NCBI GenBank assembly: GCA_036389695.1 | Contig: DASVWG010000540.1 | Span: forward strand, 1 to 13,198 | Reading direction: 5' to 3' | DNA from: JALZHR01 sp036389695 | GTDB taxonomy: Bacteria; Acidobacteriota; Blastocatellia; Pyrinomonadales; Pyrinomonadaceae | DNA length: 13,198 nucleotides | Part shown: piece by piece, positions 7,136 to 13,198 of the stretch | Numbering within the stretch: position 1 is the first letter of the stretch | How the letters are laid out: each line of letters begins with the position of its first letter | Made by a program: the position numbers and the translations under genes | Notes under the pieces: model-generated | Told to the model about the DNA's origin: nothing | The model's database searches: none | Seen by the model: the letters and a program-made list of their open reading frames with translations, nothing else

Positions 7136-8455
7136 CTCAGTTTCTTTCGCGTTGTAGGATTTCAGCAAGTCGCGAATTTTTTCGTCGGTGCTCAAATCCA
7201 GCGCGGTGTCGCCGTCCTTGTCGCGCAGGGAAACGTCGGCTCCGGCTTCGAGCAGAGCTTTGACGTTGTCATAACAATCGTTATTCGCCGCAATCATCAG
7301 CGCGGTCGTGCCTTCTTTATTTTGCGCGTTGACGCGCGCGCCGGCATCGAGCAAAACGCGCAGAACTTCGGAGTTTTCGAGTTCGGCGGCGAACTTCAGA
7401 GCCGTGTCTCCTTCCGCGTCGAAAGCGTTGACCTTCGCGCCGTGGTCGAGCAGCATTCGCACCAGCTCGGGCGTTGCGTCGTCGTCAATCGACATCAGAG
7501 GCGTGCGGCGCTTTTTATCGCGGGCATTGATTTTCGCGCCCATATCCAGCAGGTATTTGACGATTTCCGCGTTGCCGGTTTCGACGGCGGCGTGCAGCGC
7601 GGTCGAATCGCCGTAATTTTTGTCTTTCGCGTTGACGTTTGCGCCTTTGGCGATAAGGTCTTTGACCTCGTCGAAATCTTCGCTTGAGACGGCGCTTAAA
7701 AGCGGGTGCTCGTATTCCATAAAAGAAGCCCCGCCCATGACCATCGTTTGGACGTCGGAATTAGCGGGCACTTCGACGACGACCGGCGTGACCGTATTGA
7801 GGGAAATATCCTGCGTCAGCGACGAATTTCCGATTATCTCGATGCCGCTCATTTCTACTTCGGTAAAGACGTCTCCGGCGTTGGCTTTAAGTTTATAGGT
7901 TCCCGGAACTATGTTTTCAAATTCGTAAAGACCGTCTTTATCGACACTAACGTTCCGGGTTTCATTCGTTTTTTCGTTTGATAAAAAGACTATCGCGCCG
8001 GTAATCAACGCGCCAGTTTCGTCGGTGATTTTTCCTGTCAGCTTTCCCTTGACGCTTTCGCTTTTGTCTTTGTCGGTCTGGTTTTCAACGGAAGTTTCAG
8101 TTGGCGTTTTCGGCAGAGGACTGACTATTTCGCCCTGCGCGTAAGCGAGCGTCGAAAGCGTCAGCGACGCGCCCAAAACGCCCGCCGCGATTCCGGCGCG
8201 GCGCGTTATTTGATAAAGCTTTTCGGCAAAAACGGGCGCGTTTGTTTCGGGATTTTTAACATAGCGGACGCAGATTCTGCCTTCGGACTGGCGCACCAGG
8301 CGCATCGCTTCCTTGCGCCTGAGCGCCGAAAGATTGTTGACTTCGAGCGCGCAATGACTGCAAAAACGCACTTTTTCATTTCCGCTCATCGCGTCCCAAT
8401 CCTGCGCGCAGGGCGATGCGATGGTTATCGAATCGAGGAAACCGTTCTTTTTCAT
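7130..8455 (-). CDS. Membrane-anchored protein: Cys-motif N-domain, regulatory beta-domain, ankyrin repeats
   Basis: The 441 residues divide into four parts. Residues 10-75 form a cysteine-containing module (CAQDWDAM, FCSHC at 32-35, GRICVRY) of the 'W..M...ekvrFC..C...V.nLS' type seen at the start of other membrane proteins. A hydrophobic helix at about 88-106 (ending LAYAQ) should anchor it. Residues 137-220 look like a carboxypeptidase-regulatory/Cna-B-like beta-domain (GKITDETGALITGA, DGLYEFENIVPGTYKL). From about 248 to 430 there are five or so ankyrin repeats (such as ALHAAVETGNAEIVKYLLDMG), expected to bind proteins. The first part would be cytoplasmic and the rest periplasmic. AAAGGA about 10 bp before ATG 8455 is a plausible Shine-Dalgarno. 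No enzymatic motif is visible, and the ligand is unknown. Confidence 0.87.
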   Translation of the reverse strand: MKKNGFLDSITIASPCAQDWDAMSGNEKVRFCSHCALEVNNLSALRRKEAMRLVRQSEGRICVRYVKNPETNAPVFAEKLYQITRRAGIAAGVLGASLTLSTLAYAQGEIVSPLPKTPTETSVENQTDKDKSESVKGKLTGKITDETGALITGAIVFLSNEKTNETRNVSVDKDGLYEFENIVPGTYKLKANAGDVFTEVEMSGIEIIGNSSLTQDISLNTVTPVVVEVPANSDVQTMVMGGASFMEYEHPLLSAVSSEDFDEVKDLIAKGANVNAKDKNYGDSTALHAAVETGNAEIVKYLLDMGAKINARDKKRRTPLMSIDDDATPELVRMLLDHGAKVNAFDAEGDTALKFAAELENSEVLRVLLDAGARVNAQNKEGTTALMIAANNDCYDNVKALLEAGADVSLRDKDGDTALDLSTDEKIRDLLKSYNAKETEK

Positions 8456-8558
8456 AAATCAATTTTCCTTTTCAGATTTCAAATTTGCGCCCGGGGAAAA
8501 GCTCTTGTCTGCTATGCGGTAAAAGATGCGGCGAGATTTGGATTTGGTTGCAGCGGGC

Positions 8559-8598
8559 GAAAAAGAAAAAAGGCTTGAGGAATTTTCCTCAAGCCTTT
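8559..8598 (-). terminator. Rho-independent terminator of the repeat-protein gene
   Basis: Arms 8569-8582 and 8585-8598 are perfect 14-bp reverse complements (aaaggcttgaggaa) around a 2-base centre. Read on the minus strand the stem is followed by a T-rich tract (TTTTTTCTTTTT). It lies 30 bp past the stop of the FG-GAP-type gene and before the ankyrin gene, so those two genes are probably transcribed separately. The remaining 8456-8558 holds only the ankyrin gene's leader. Confidence 0.9.
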
Positions 8599-8628
8599 CG
8601 CCCGGATTTAGCCTGTCAAAGCTAAAAG

Positions 8629-10116
8629 TTACGGGATGCGATACGGCGAAGTCGCGGGCTGGTCGCCTTGCTGTCCCCATTCGTATGCGGTTAAAGTGCC
8701 GCCGTTGCTGTTGCGAATATACCAGTAATTCTGCGTCGGGTCGGCATTCTGGCGGAAAACGGCAAAGTCCATTATCTTATCGCCGTCATAATCAGCCGGC
8801 TGCGGAATGTCGTTAAGCGCGCCCCATTGGGTAACGGAACTCGTCGCGCCCGGCGTATTTCCGACGGTTTTGCTGGAGCTTCTAATCCAGTACCAGTTGC
8901 CGTCGGTCGGACGCCAGACCGCCACGTCCGTGCGCGCGTCGCCGTCATAATCGCCCGGCACGACGCGGTCGGTCGTCAAGCCCCACTGCACGCCGTTCGA
9001 ACAAATCGGCACGGTCGTCGGGCAGCCGAGAACAAAGCCGTAATTGAAGTTGCTTTGCAGAACCAGCCAGAGCCGGTTCGCGCCGCTGTTGCGAACAAGC
9101 CCGAAATCGGAAATCAAATCGCCGTCGTAGTCGCCCCAGACGGGCGTGTCGCCGTTTTGTCCCCATTGCTGGACGAGCAGAGTGCCGGTCGAGCTGCGCA
9201 GCGCATACCACGTTCCGTTTGAAGGTCGCCAGACGGCAACGTCCTGCTTGCCGTCGCCGTCGTAATCGCCCGGCGCGGGAATGTCGTTGGTCGCGCCGAA
9301 TTGAATCGTGTCAAAATCCACGCTCGGCGCTGAATTATTTCTGCCCACATACCAGGTGTTATTGCTCGGACGGAAAACGCCGTAATCGGTCGCGTTGTTG
9401 CCTTTATAATCGCCCGCCGCGATGATGTCGTTGGTGCTGCCGAATTGAATAAAACTAAATCCGCTGTTCTGGCTGAACGTGTTCCAGGTGCCGTTTGACG
9501 GACGCCAGACGGTCAAATCGGCGCGCGAGGGGGTAATAGTGCCGTCGCGGTCAAAGCCCGCCTGACGGCAAACCGTGTTATACGTCACGCGAATCGTGTA
9601 GTTTGTGCAGCCGCCGCCCGCGACGACTTCGTGAACCGTCACGACAAACGAAGCGCCCGCCGCCACCGGAAAGCCGAGCGCGCCGGTGCCGATCGTGCTG
9701 AATCCGGGCTTGCCGACCAGCCCGCTCATCACGTTTGCCGGGTCAAAGGTCGTATAAGCGTTAATCTGCGTCGAGTTGTTGGCGGTTCCGCCGCAGCCCG
9801 TCGCGTCGAGAAAAACTTTCACGCAGGCGTCCAGTCCGGTCGGATTGGTAAAAGTATACTGGTCGAAACGGTAACTTCCGGCGACCGCTGCGGAGGTCGG
9901 CACGCCGCCCGTGCAGCTCGACGGAATGCCGTCGCGGAAAACGCGTCCGGTCTGCGTCGCGTCGCCCGCCGCAATCGAGCCGGTGCGCGTTTCCGCCGGA
10001 ACCGGCACCTCGCAGTCATACTGCGCCAGCGCAATCGGCGCAGCCGTAACCAAAAGCGCGAAAAGCAAGGCAAATGCTGCCATGCCCCTGATTTTCAAAA
10101 GGGAAAACTTCATCAT
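8629..10116 (-). CDS. Secreted FG-GAP/VCBS-type beta-propeller repeat protein
   Basis: The 495-residue product begins with a signal peptide (hydrophobic core about 12-30, likely cleaved after ALAQ or nearby). Residues 33-185 are a Cys-containing beta-rich domain I do not recognise. From about 185 to the end there are six units of 45-55 residues with the pattern DYDGDGKxDxAVWRPSxGxWY, at about 189, 235, 283, 328, 388 and 441. The DxDGDxxxD loops normally bind calcium. Unit 2 (DYKGNNATD) lacks the middle Asp-Gly-Asp, and unit 4 replaces WRPS with VRNS. Such propellers sit on the cell surface or are secreted and bind ligands; no enzyme site is seen. The end is close to the sixth unit, with no anchoring or sorting domain. 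AAGGAGA (10124-10130) is 8 bases before the first of two adjacent ATGs. Terminator at 8559-8598. Confidence 0.9.
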   Translation of the reverse strand: MMKFSLLKIRGMAAFALLFALLVTAAPIALAQYDCEVPVPAETRTGSIAAGDATQTGRVFRDGIPSSCTGGVPTSAAVAGSYRFDQYTFTNPTGLDACVKVFLDATGCGGTANNSTQINAYTTFDPANVMSGLVGKPGFSTIGTGALGFPVAAGASFVVTVHEVVAGGGCTNYTIRVTYNTVCRQAGFDRDGTITPSRADLTVWRPSNGTWNTFSQNSGFSFIQFGSTNDIIAAGDYKGNNATDYGVFRPSNNTWYVGRNNSAPSVDFDTIQFGATNDIPAPGDYDGDGKQDVAVWRPSNGTWYALRSSTGTLLVQQWGQNGDTPVWGDYDGDLISDFGLVRNSGANRLWLVLQSNFNYGFVLGCPTTVPICSNGVQWGLTTDRVVPGDYDGDARTDVAVWRPTDGNWYWIRSSSKTVGNTPGATSSVTQWGALNDIPQPADYDGDKIMDFAVFRQNADPTQNYWYIRNSNGGTLTAYEWGQQGDQPATSPYRIP

Positions 10117-10123
10117 TTCTAAA

Positions 10124-10153
10124 TCTCCTTAGCATTGGAGACAAAAGTCTCCA
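10124..10153 (-). promoter_or_regulatory. Strong Shine-Dalgarno and adjacent leader hairpin
   Basis: AAGGAGA at 10124-10130 is the only near-perfect ribosome binding site in the window and fixes the start of the FG-GAP-type gene. Just upstream, 10136-10153 is a perfect palindrome TGGAGAC-4 nt-GTCTCCA. Its downstream TCTCC can pair either with the upstream GGAGA of the hairpin or with the GGAGA of the ribosome binding site, so two exclusive structures are possible. Regulation by this switch is an inference. Confidence 0.6.
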
Positions 10154-10223
10154 TAATTTTTGACAAAAAAGACCGTTTTGGGAGCTTTTTCAGAATGAAA
10201 AAACGTTTATAGGTAACACATAA

Positions 10224-10252
10224 AAAATACGCCTGTTTACAAAAATTTACAA
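10224..10252 (-). promoter_or_regulatory. Candidate sigma70-type promoter for the FG-GAP gene
   Basis: On the minus strand TTGTAA (10247-10252) and TATTTT (10224-10229) are spaced by 17 bp, each matching four of six consensus bases. The A/T-rich surroundings give many such chance matches, so this is weak. Confidence 0.25.
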
Positions 10253-10324
10253 TAGTTTTTTGTACCGGCGGCGACAAACTTCAGCAAACATATCGACAAT
10301 TTTTTCATCCGCGATTGATAAAAT

Positions 10325-10388
10325 GAAAAAGCGAAAAAGTGAAAGAGTGAAAAAGTTTGCCTGATTCTTCCACGCTCTTTTTCGCTTT
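10325..10388. repeat. Octamer (GAAAAAGY) tandem and inverted repeat
   Basis: Four tandem octamers, GAAAAAGC, GAAAAAGT, GAAAGAGT and GAAAAAGT, occupy 10325-10356. A facing copy lies at about 10370-10390: 10328-10339 and 10377-10388 are perfect 12-bp reverse complements. On the minus strand this follows the lipoprotein stop and ends in a T-rich run, so it could serve as that operon's terminator. Function inferred from position. Confidence 0.75.
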
Positions 10389-10423
10389 CCCTATTTCTTA
10401 GGGCGTCGGCGGCGGGTAAATTT

Positions 10424-10858
10424 TTATGGCTGCTTTTTGACCTTGATTTGTCGGGCGAGCGTTTTTTCGGGAAGAATTTTCAGAGTACCTTCCATCGTGT
10501 CGCCCGCGACTTTATATTCCCAGACGCCGTGAAACCGGTTGACGGTGAATTCGCCGGTTAAGGTGTTTTGCGCGGCGTCGAAGGTGAATTCCTGTTCATA
10601 CATCAGCTCGTTTGTGCCGTTGACGATTTTTTCGGCGGCGAGATGGATTTTTGCGGCGTCGGCGGTCGATTTTGAGAAATGGTAGACGACCTGTTCGTCT
10701 TTGCAGGCGGGAAACTTTTTCTTGTTGGCGCAGATGGATTCGCCCGTCCACGTGCCGTAGATTTTCGAGGCTTCATTCGTTTGCCGCGCCTGAGCGCAGG
10801 CGCTGACGGTCAAGCCGAGCAGCATCAGCATTGTCAGCATCAATGATTTTTTCAACAT
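10424..10858 (-). CDS. Small putative lipoprotein of unknown function
   Basis: The 144-residue protein has a typical export signal: two lysines, a hydrophobic core and VSAC at 18-21, which fits a lipobox with Cys21 as the lipidated residue. Cleavage by signal peptidase I after ACAQA is the alternative. The mature part is small and beta-rich (IYGTWTGESIC, LTGEFTVNRFHGVWEY, TMEGTLKIL), a pattern like lipocalin-type or 'GTWxG' binding proteins, but I do not recognise a specific family. Cys43 and Cys52 could form a disulfide in the periplasm. It starts 16 bp after the helicase stop on the same strand, so it is probably co-transcribed, though no functional link is evident. No clear Shine-Dalgarno is seen. 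Confidence 0.75.
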   Translation of the reverse strand: MLKKSLMLTMLMLLGLTVSACAQARQTNEASKIYGTWTGESICANKKKFPACKDEQVVYHFSKSTADAAKIHLAAEKIVNGTNELMYEQEFTFDAAQNTLTGEFTVNRFHGVWEYKVAGDTMEGTLKILPEKTLARQIKVKKQP

Positions 10859-10874
10859 ATTTATCGCACAAAAT

Positions 10875-13082
10875 CTAATTTAAAAATTCCCGTCCGCCAT
10901 CCTCGACGGCGAGCGGCGCGTCGAAGGCGGGCGCTTCTTCTTCGAGACTCCAAACCTCGAACAGCGCGGGCGGGACTTCCATGATAAAACGCGAAGGCTT
11001 TTGCAAAACGGTTTGACGGTTGTAATCGACAATCATTAAAGGATACGTCAGGTAAAGCTCGTCCTGCGCCCGCGTCAGCGCGACATACCACAAACGGCGC
11101 TCTTCTTCCTCGCTGTCGATTTCTTTCAAGCTGCGCGGACTGGGAAATTTGCCTTCCGCCGCCCAGATAAGAAAAACCGCTTTCCATTCCAAGCCTTTCG
11201 CCTGATGCACGCTGGTCAAAGTCAAAAGCTCGTCTTCCTCGCCGCCCTGAATCACGTCTTCGCCGATAACGTTTTGCGGCTCTTTAAAACGCTCGGTCGA
11301 AAGCAAAGCCAGTTCCGATAAAAAACTTTCGGTCGAATCGTAACGGCTCGCATACAGCGCCAATTGCCGCAAATCTTCCAGCCGCGCCTCGGCGTTCTCG
11401 AAAGTTTCCTGCAAATGCTGCTCGTAGCCGTTGGTCAAAATCAATTCGATTTGCTTGGCGGGATTGTTGCGATTTTCGTCGCGCACGAGAATCTCGATAA
11501 GATTAACAAAATTATGCCAGCCCGCTTTACTGCGGATTTTCGACGAGATGTCAGAACCGCCTGCGGTAGCGGGCGGTTTAAGTTTGGCTTTTGAGACGTT
11601 TGAATTTAAGTTTCGACTTTCAATGCTTGAATCTTCTGTTTCGCCCGAGTTTAAAGCTGGCTGCGTTAAACCGCCCGCTACCGCAGGCGGTTCTGACTTG
11701 ATGAGCGCGAAAGGATTTTCCGCGTAAGCCAAGCTTTCGTAAATCTTATTTGCCGTCGCGCTGCCGACGCTCGGAATCATTTTTAAAATTCGCTTCCAGG
11801 CTAATTCGTCGCGCGGGTTGACGATGATTCTGAGGTAGGAAACAACGTCTTTGAGGTGCGCCTGCTCGAAAAATCTGACGCCCGATTGGACGCGGTAGGG
11901 AATATTTCGACGCGTCAATTCCAATTGCAATTCCAGCGAATGATAATGCGAGCGATACATCACGGCGATTTCTTCTAAGGATGTGCCTTCGTCGCGCAAT
12001 TCCAGAATTCTTGAAGCGATAAACGCCGATTGCTGTTCGACATTGGAACACGGAATGAGCGCGGGCTTGAAATCCTTCGATTTTTTCACCGCTTGCAGCA
12101 TTTTCGGAAACTGTTTTTTATTGCAGGCAATCGAGGTGTTCGCCAAGCCGAGAATTTCCGGCGTGCTTCGATAATTCGTTTCCAGTTTATAAGTTACGGC
12201 TTCGGGATAACGGTCGGGAAATTCGTATATGTTCGTAAATTCCGCGCCGCGCCAGGCGAAAATCGATTGCGCGTCGTCGCCGACGACCATCACGTTTCGA
12301 TGTTTGACCGCCAAAAGGTCGATAATCTCGGCTTGCAGCTTGTTTGTGTCCTGATATTCATCGACGAGAATGTGCTGAAATTGTTCGGCGTAAACGTCCG
12401 CGATTTCGGGTTTTTCAATCAATAATTTTTTCCAGTTCAAGAGCAAATCGTCGTAATCCATTACGTTTCGCGCGCGTTTGCGTTCCTGAAAAATATAATC
12501 GACGCGCTTGATTTGCTGCGCGAGCATTTCAAAATACGGGTAGCGGCGAATGATTACGTCTTCAATCGGCGTATCGGTGTTGTTGGCGTAGGAAATGATG
12601 TCCTGGATGACTTCGGCTTTCGGAAAACGCTTCGCCTTCGTGTCGATTCCGGCTTCGTCGATGCAGACGTTGACGAAATCCTTCGCGTCTTCCGCATCGA
12701 GAATCGAGTAATTCGAATCGTAGCCGATGGAAACGGCGTGGCGGCGCAAAATAAGATTTGCAATGCGATGAAACGTGCCGCCCCAGACGCGATGCACGTT
12801 TTGCGAGCCGGTGAGCATTTCGACGCGCCGCAGCATTTCCCGCGCCGCGCGATTCGTAAAAGTCGCCAGCAGAATTCTCTGCGGCGAAACGCCCTGCTCA
12901 ATCAGGTAAGCGACGCGATAAGTTATCGTGCGGGTTTTGCCCGTTCCCGCGCCCGCGACGACCAGCGCGGCGTGCGGTTTAGCGGTGACGACGCGAAACT
13001 GCTCGGCGTTCAGCTCCTCGCGATAGCGCGTGAGCTTTTCCGGCAGCGAGCCTTCATCGCGTTTGATAACATATTTTTTCAT
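10875..13082 (-). CDS. uvrD: UvrD/PcrA-type superfamily 1 DNA helicase with in-frame repeat insertion
   Basis: From ATG 13082 the protein has 735 residues and all SF1A helicase motifs in order: Walker A AGAGTGKT (43-50), motif Ia TFTNRAA (74-80), motif II VDEYQDT (240-246), motif III GDDAQSIFAWRGA (268-280), motif IV LETNYRS (300-306), motif V SVHQAKGLEWKAVF (624-637) and motif VI RRLWYVALTRAQDEL (661-675). Such enzymes unwind DNA 3' to 5' with ATP in repair and replication restart. Residues 463-511 are not helicase sequence but the translation of a palindromic element (see 11550-11697). They fall between NPFALIK and the KAGWHNFVNLIE helix, in the 2B region, where a loop can absorb extra residues. 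Without them the length is about 686. A GTG at 13106 would extend the frame by 8 residues, but they are encoded by an intergenic repeat and are unlikely to be native. PcrA, UvrD and Rep cannot be told apart here. Confidence 0.93.
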   Translation of the reverse strand: MKKYVIKRDEGSLPEKLTRYREELNAEQFRVVTAKPHAALVVAGAGTGKTRTITYRVAYLIEQGVSPQRILLATFTNRAAREMLRRVEMLTGSQNVHRVWGGTFHRIANLILRRHAVSIGYDSNYSILDAEDAKDFVNVCIDEAGIDTKAKRFPKAEVIQDIISYANNTDTPIEDVIIRRYPYFEMLAQQIKRVDYIFQERKRARNVMDYDDLLLNWKKLLIEKPEIADVYAEQFQHILVDEYQDTNKLQAEIIDLLAVKHRNVMVVGDDAQSIFAWRGAEFTNIYEFPDRYPEAVTYKLETNYRSTPEILGLANTSIACNKKQFPKMLQAVKKSKDFKPALIPCSNVEQQSAFIASRILELRDEGTSLEEIAVMYRSHYHSLELQLELTRRNIPYRVQSGVRFFEQAHLKDVVSYLRIIVNPRDELAWKRILKMIPSVGSATANKIYESLAYAENPFALIKSEPPAVAGGLTQPALNSGETEDSSIESRNLNSNVSKAKLKPPATAGGSDISSKIRSKAGWHNFVNLIEILVRDENRNNPAKQIELILTNGYEQHLQETFENAEARLEDLRQLALYASRYDSTESFLSELALLSTERFKEPQNVIGEDVIQGGEEDELLTLTSVHQAKGLEWKAVFLIWAAEGKFPSPRSLKEIDSEEEERRLWYVALTRAQDELYLTYPLMIVDYNRQTVLQKPSRFIMEVPPALFEVWSLEEEAPAFDAPLAVEDGGREFLN
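11550..11697. repeat. 148-bp palindromic (REP/BIME-like) element inside the helicase gene
   Basis: Arms 11550-11581 and 11666-11697 are perfect 32-bp reverse complements, separated by 84 bp of unrelated sequence. Each arm is itself an imperfect hairpin, AACCGCC ... GGCGGTT closing on a GGTA centre. Read in the helicase frame the arms give PPAVAGG and PPATAGG, and no stop occurs anywhere in the element. A possible 4-bp flanking duplication, gatg (11547-11550 and 11700-11703), would make the added length 153 bp, a multiple of three. The organisation recalls paired REP units and Rickettsia palindromic elements that insert in genes. No transposase is nearby, so mobility would depend on an enzyme elsewhere. 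Confidence 0.9.
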
Positions 13083-13093
13083 CTGTTCGAAAC

Positions 13094-13123
13094 CACAGAT
13101 TAGCACAGATAAACGCGGATAAA
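13094..13123. repeat. Three 10-bp units of CACAGATWAR type
   Basis: cacagattag, cacagataaa and cgcggataaa follow each other directly upstream of the helicase start. The second unit supplies the GTG codon (minus strand) that falsely extends the helicase frame. Similar CACAGATAAA-type strings are common as dispersed intergenic repeats in many bacteria. Confidence 0.75.
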
Positions 13124-13159
13124 AATTCTCTGCCGGGCGGCTGATTAACTCTGTTCTTT

Positions 13160-13198
13160 CTTTGCGCCCTTTGCGCGAAAAACTTTGCGTCCTTTGCG
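13160..13198. repeat. CTTTGCG repeat at the window edge
   Basis: The 16-mer ctttgcgycctttgcg occurs at 13160-13175 and 13183-13198 with one mismatch, separated by 7 bp, and reaches the last base, so the array probably continues. With the 10-bp units it fills most of the 116 bp upstream of the helicase. No promoter could be recognised there. Confidence 0.8.

Larger units (their letters stand above)
10154..10423. other. Intergenic region between lipoprotein and FG-GAP genes
   Basis: Together with the leader at 10117-10153 this makes a gap of 307 bp without a gene. Its left half is A/T-rich and presumably carries the promoter of the FG-GAP gene on the minus strand. Its right half holds the octamer inverted repeat at 10325-10388. 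No small ORF with a credible start and ribosome site was found, and no RNA gene is recognisable. Confidence 0.5.

Noticed and set aside
11547..11703. gatg target-site duplication as proof of transposition
   Set aside because: Four bases are too few, and the right copy is separated from the arm by two or three bases; kept only as a weak hint.
13083..13106. GTG start at 13106 for the helicase
   Set aside because: The codons lie in the CACAGATWAR repeat and the ATG at 13082 gives the natural N terminus.

Overview
The window looks like chromosomal DNA of a Gram-negative bacterium, most likely an acidobacterium of the Blastocatellia type. This is inferred from the combination of a secreted six-fold 'DYDGDGK.D.AVWRPS.G.WY' repeat protein, a zinc-ribbon/transmembrane/TonB-C fusion, a WD40 protein with a conserved C-terminal beta-rich tail, and carboxypeptidase-like regulatory domains. 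No rRNA or other taxonomic marker is present, so the assignment is provisional. I saw no tRNA, rRNA, CRISPR array, transposase, integrase or phage gene.

Layout, left to right: (1) the 3' part of a WD40-repeat gene (+), open at the left edge; (2) a patatin-like phospholipase (-), convergent with it and 1 bp away; (3) a perfect inverted repeat built from AACTGAT heptamers; (4) a subtilisin-family (S8) protease (+) with no signal peptide and two CxxC pairs at its N terminus; (5) an inverted repeat of AGAAGAC-type heptamers; (6) a zinc-ribbon/TM/TonB-C protein (-); (7) a CrtI/CrtD-family carotenoid desaturase (+), divergent from it; (8) a second, degenerate AACTGAT repeat that runs into the ends of the genes on both sides; (9) a membrane-anchored regulatory-domain plus ankyrin-repeat protein (-); (10) a secreted FG-GAP/VCBS-type repeat protein (-) with a clear Rho-independent terminator and a strong Shine-Dalgarno; (11) a gap of about 300 bp with an octamer inverted repeat; (12) a small lipoprotein-like gene and, 16 bp upstream of it, a UvrD/PcrA-type helicase (both -, probably one operon); (13) two more short-period repeats running off the right edge.

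The protein genes do not form one pathway. They look like a loose mix of housekeeping, envelope and protein-interaction functions. The most striking content is non-coding or superimposed on coding. Five gene-to-gene boundaries carry short-period (7, 8 or 10 bp, or a repeated 16-mer) tandem repeats, four of them folded as inverted pairs. A separate 148-bp palindromic element with perfect 32-bp arms sits in frame inside the helicase gene. It adds about 49 residues (with PPAVAGG and PPATAGG at its ends) in a loop between helicase motifs IV and V. It resembles in organisation the REP/BIME elements of other bacteria and the gene-invading palindromic elements of Rickettsia, and it is the best candidate here for an undescribed element family.
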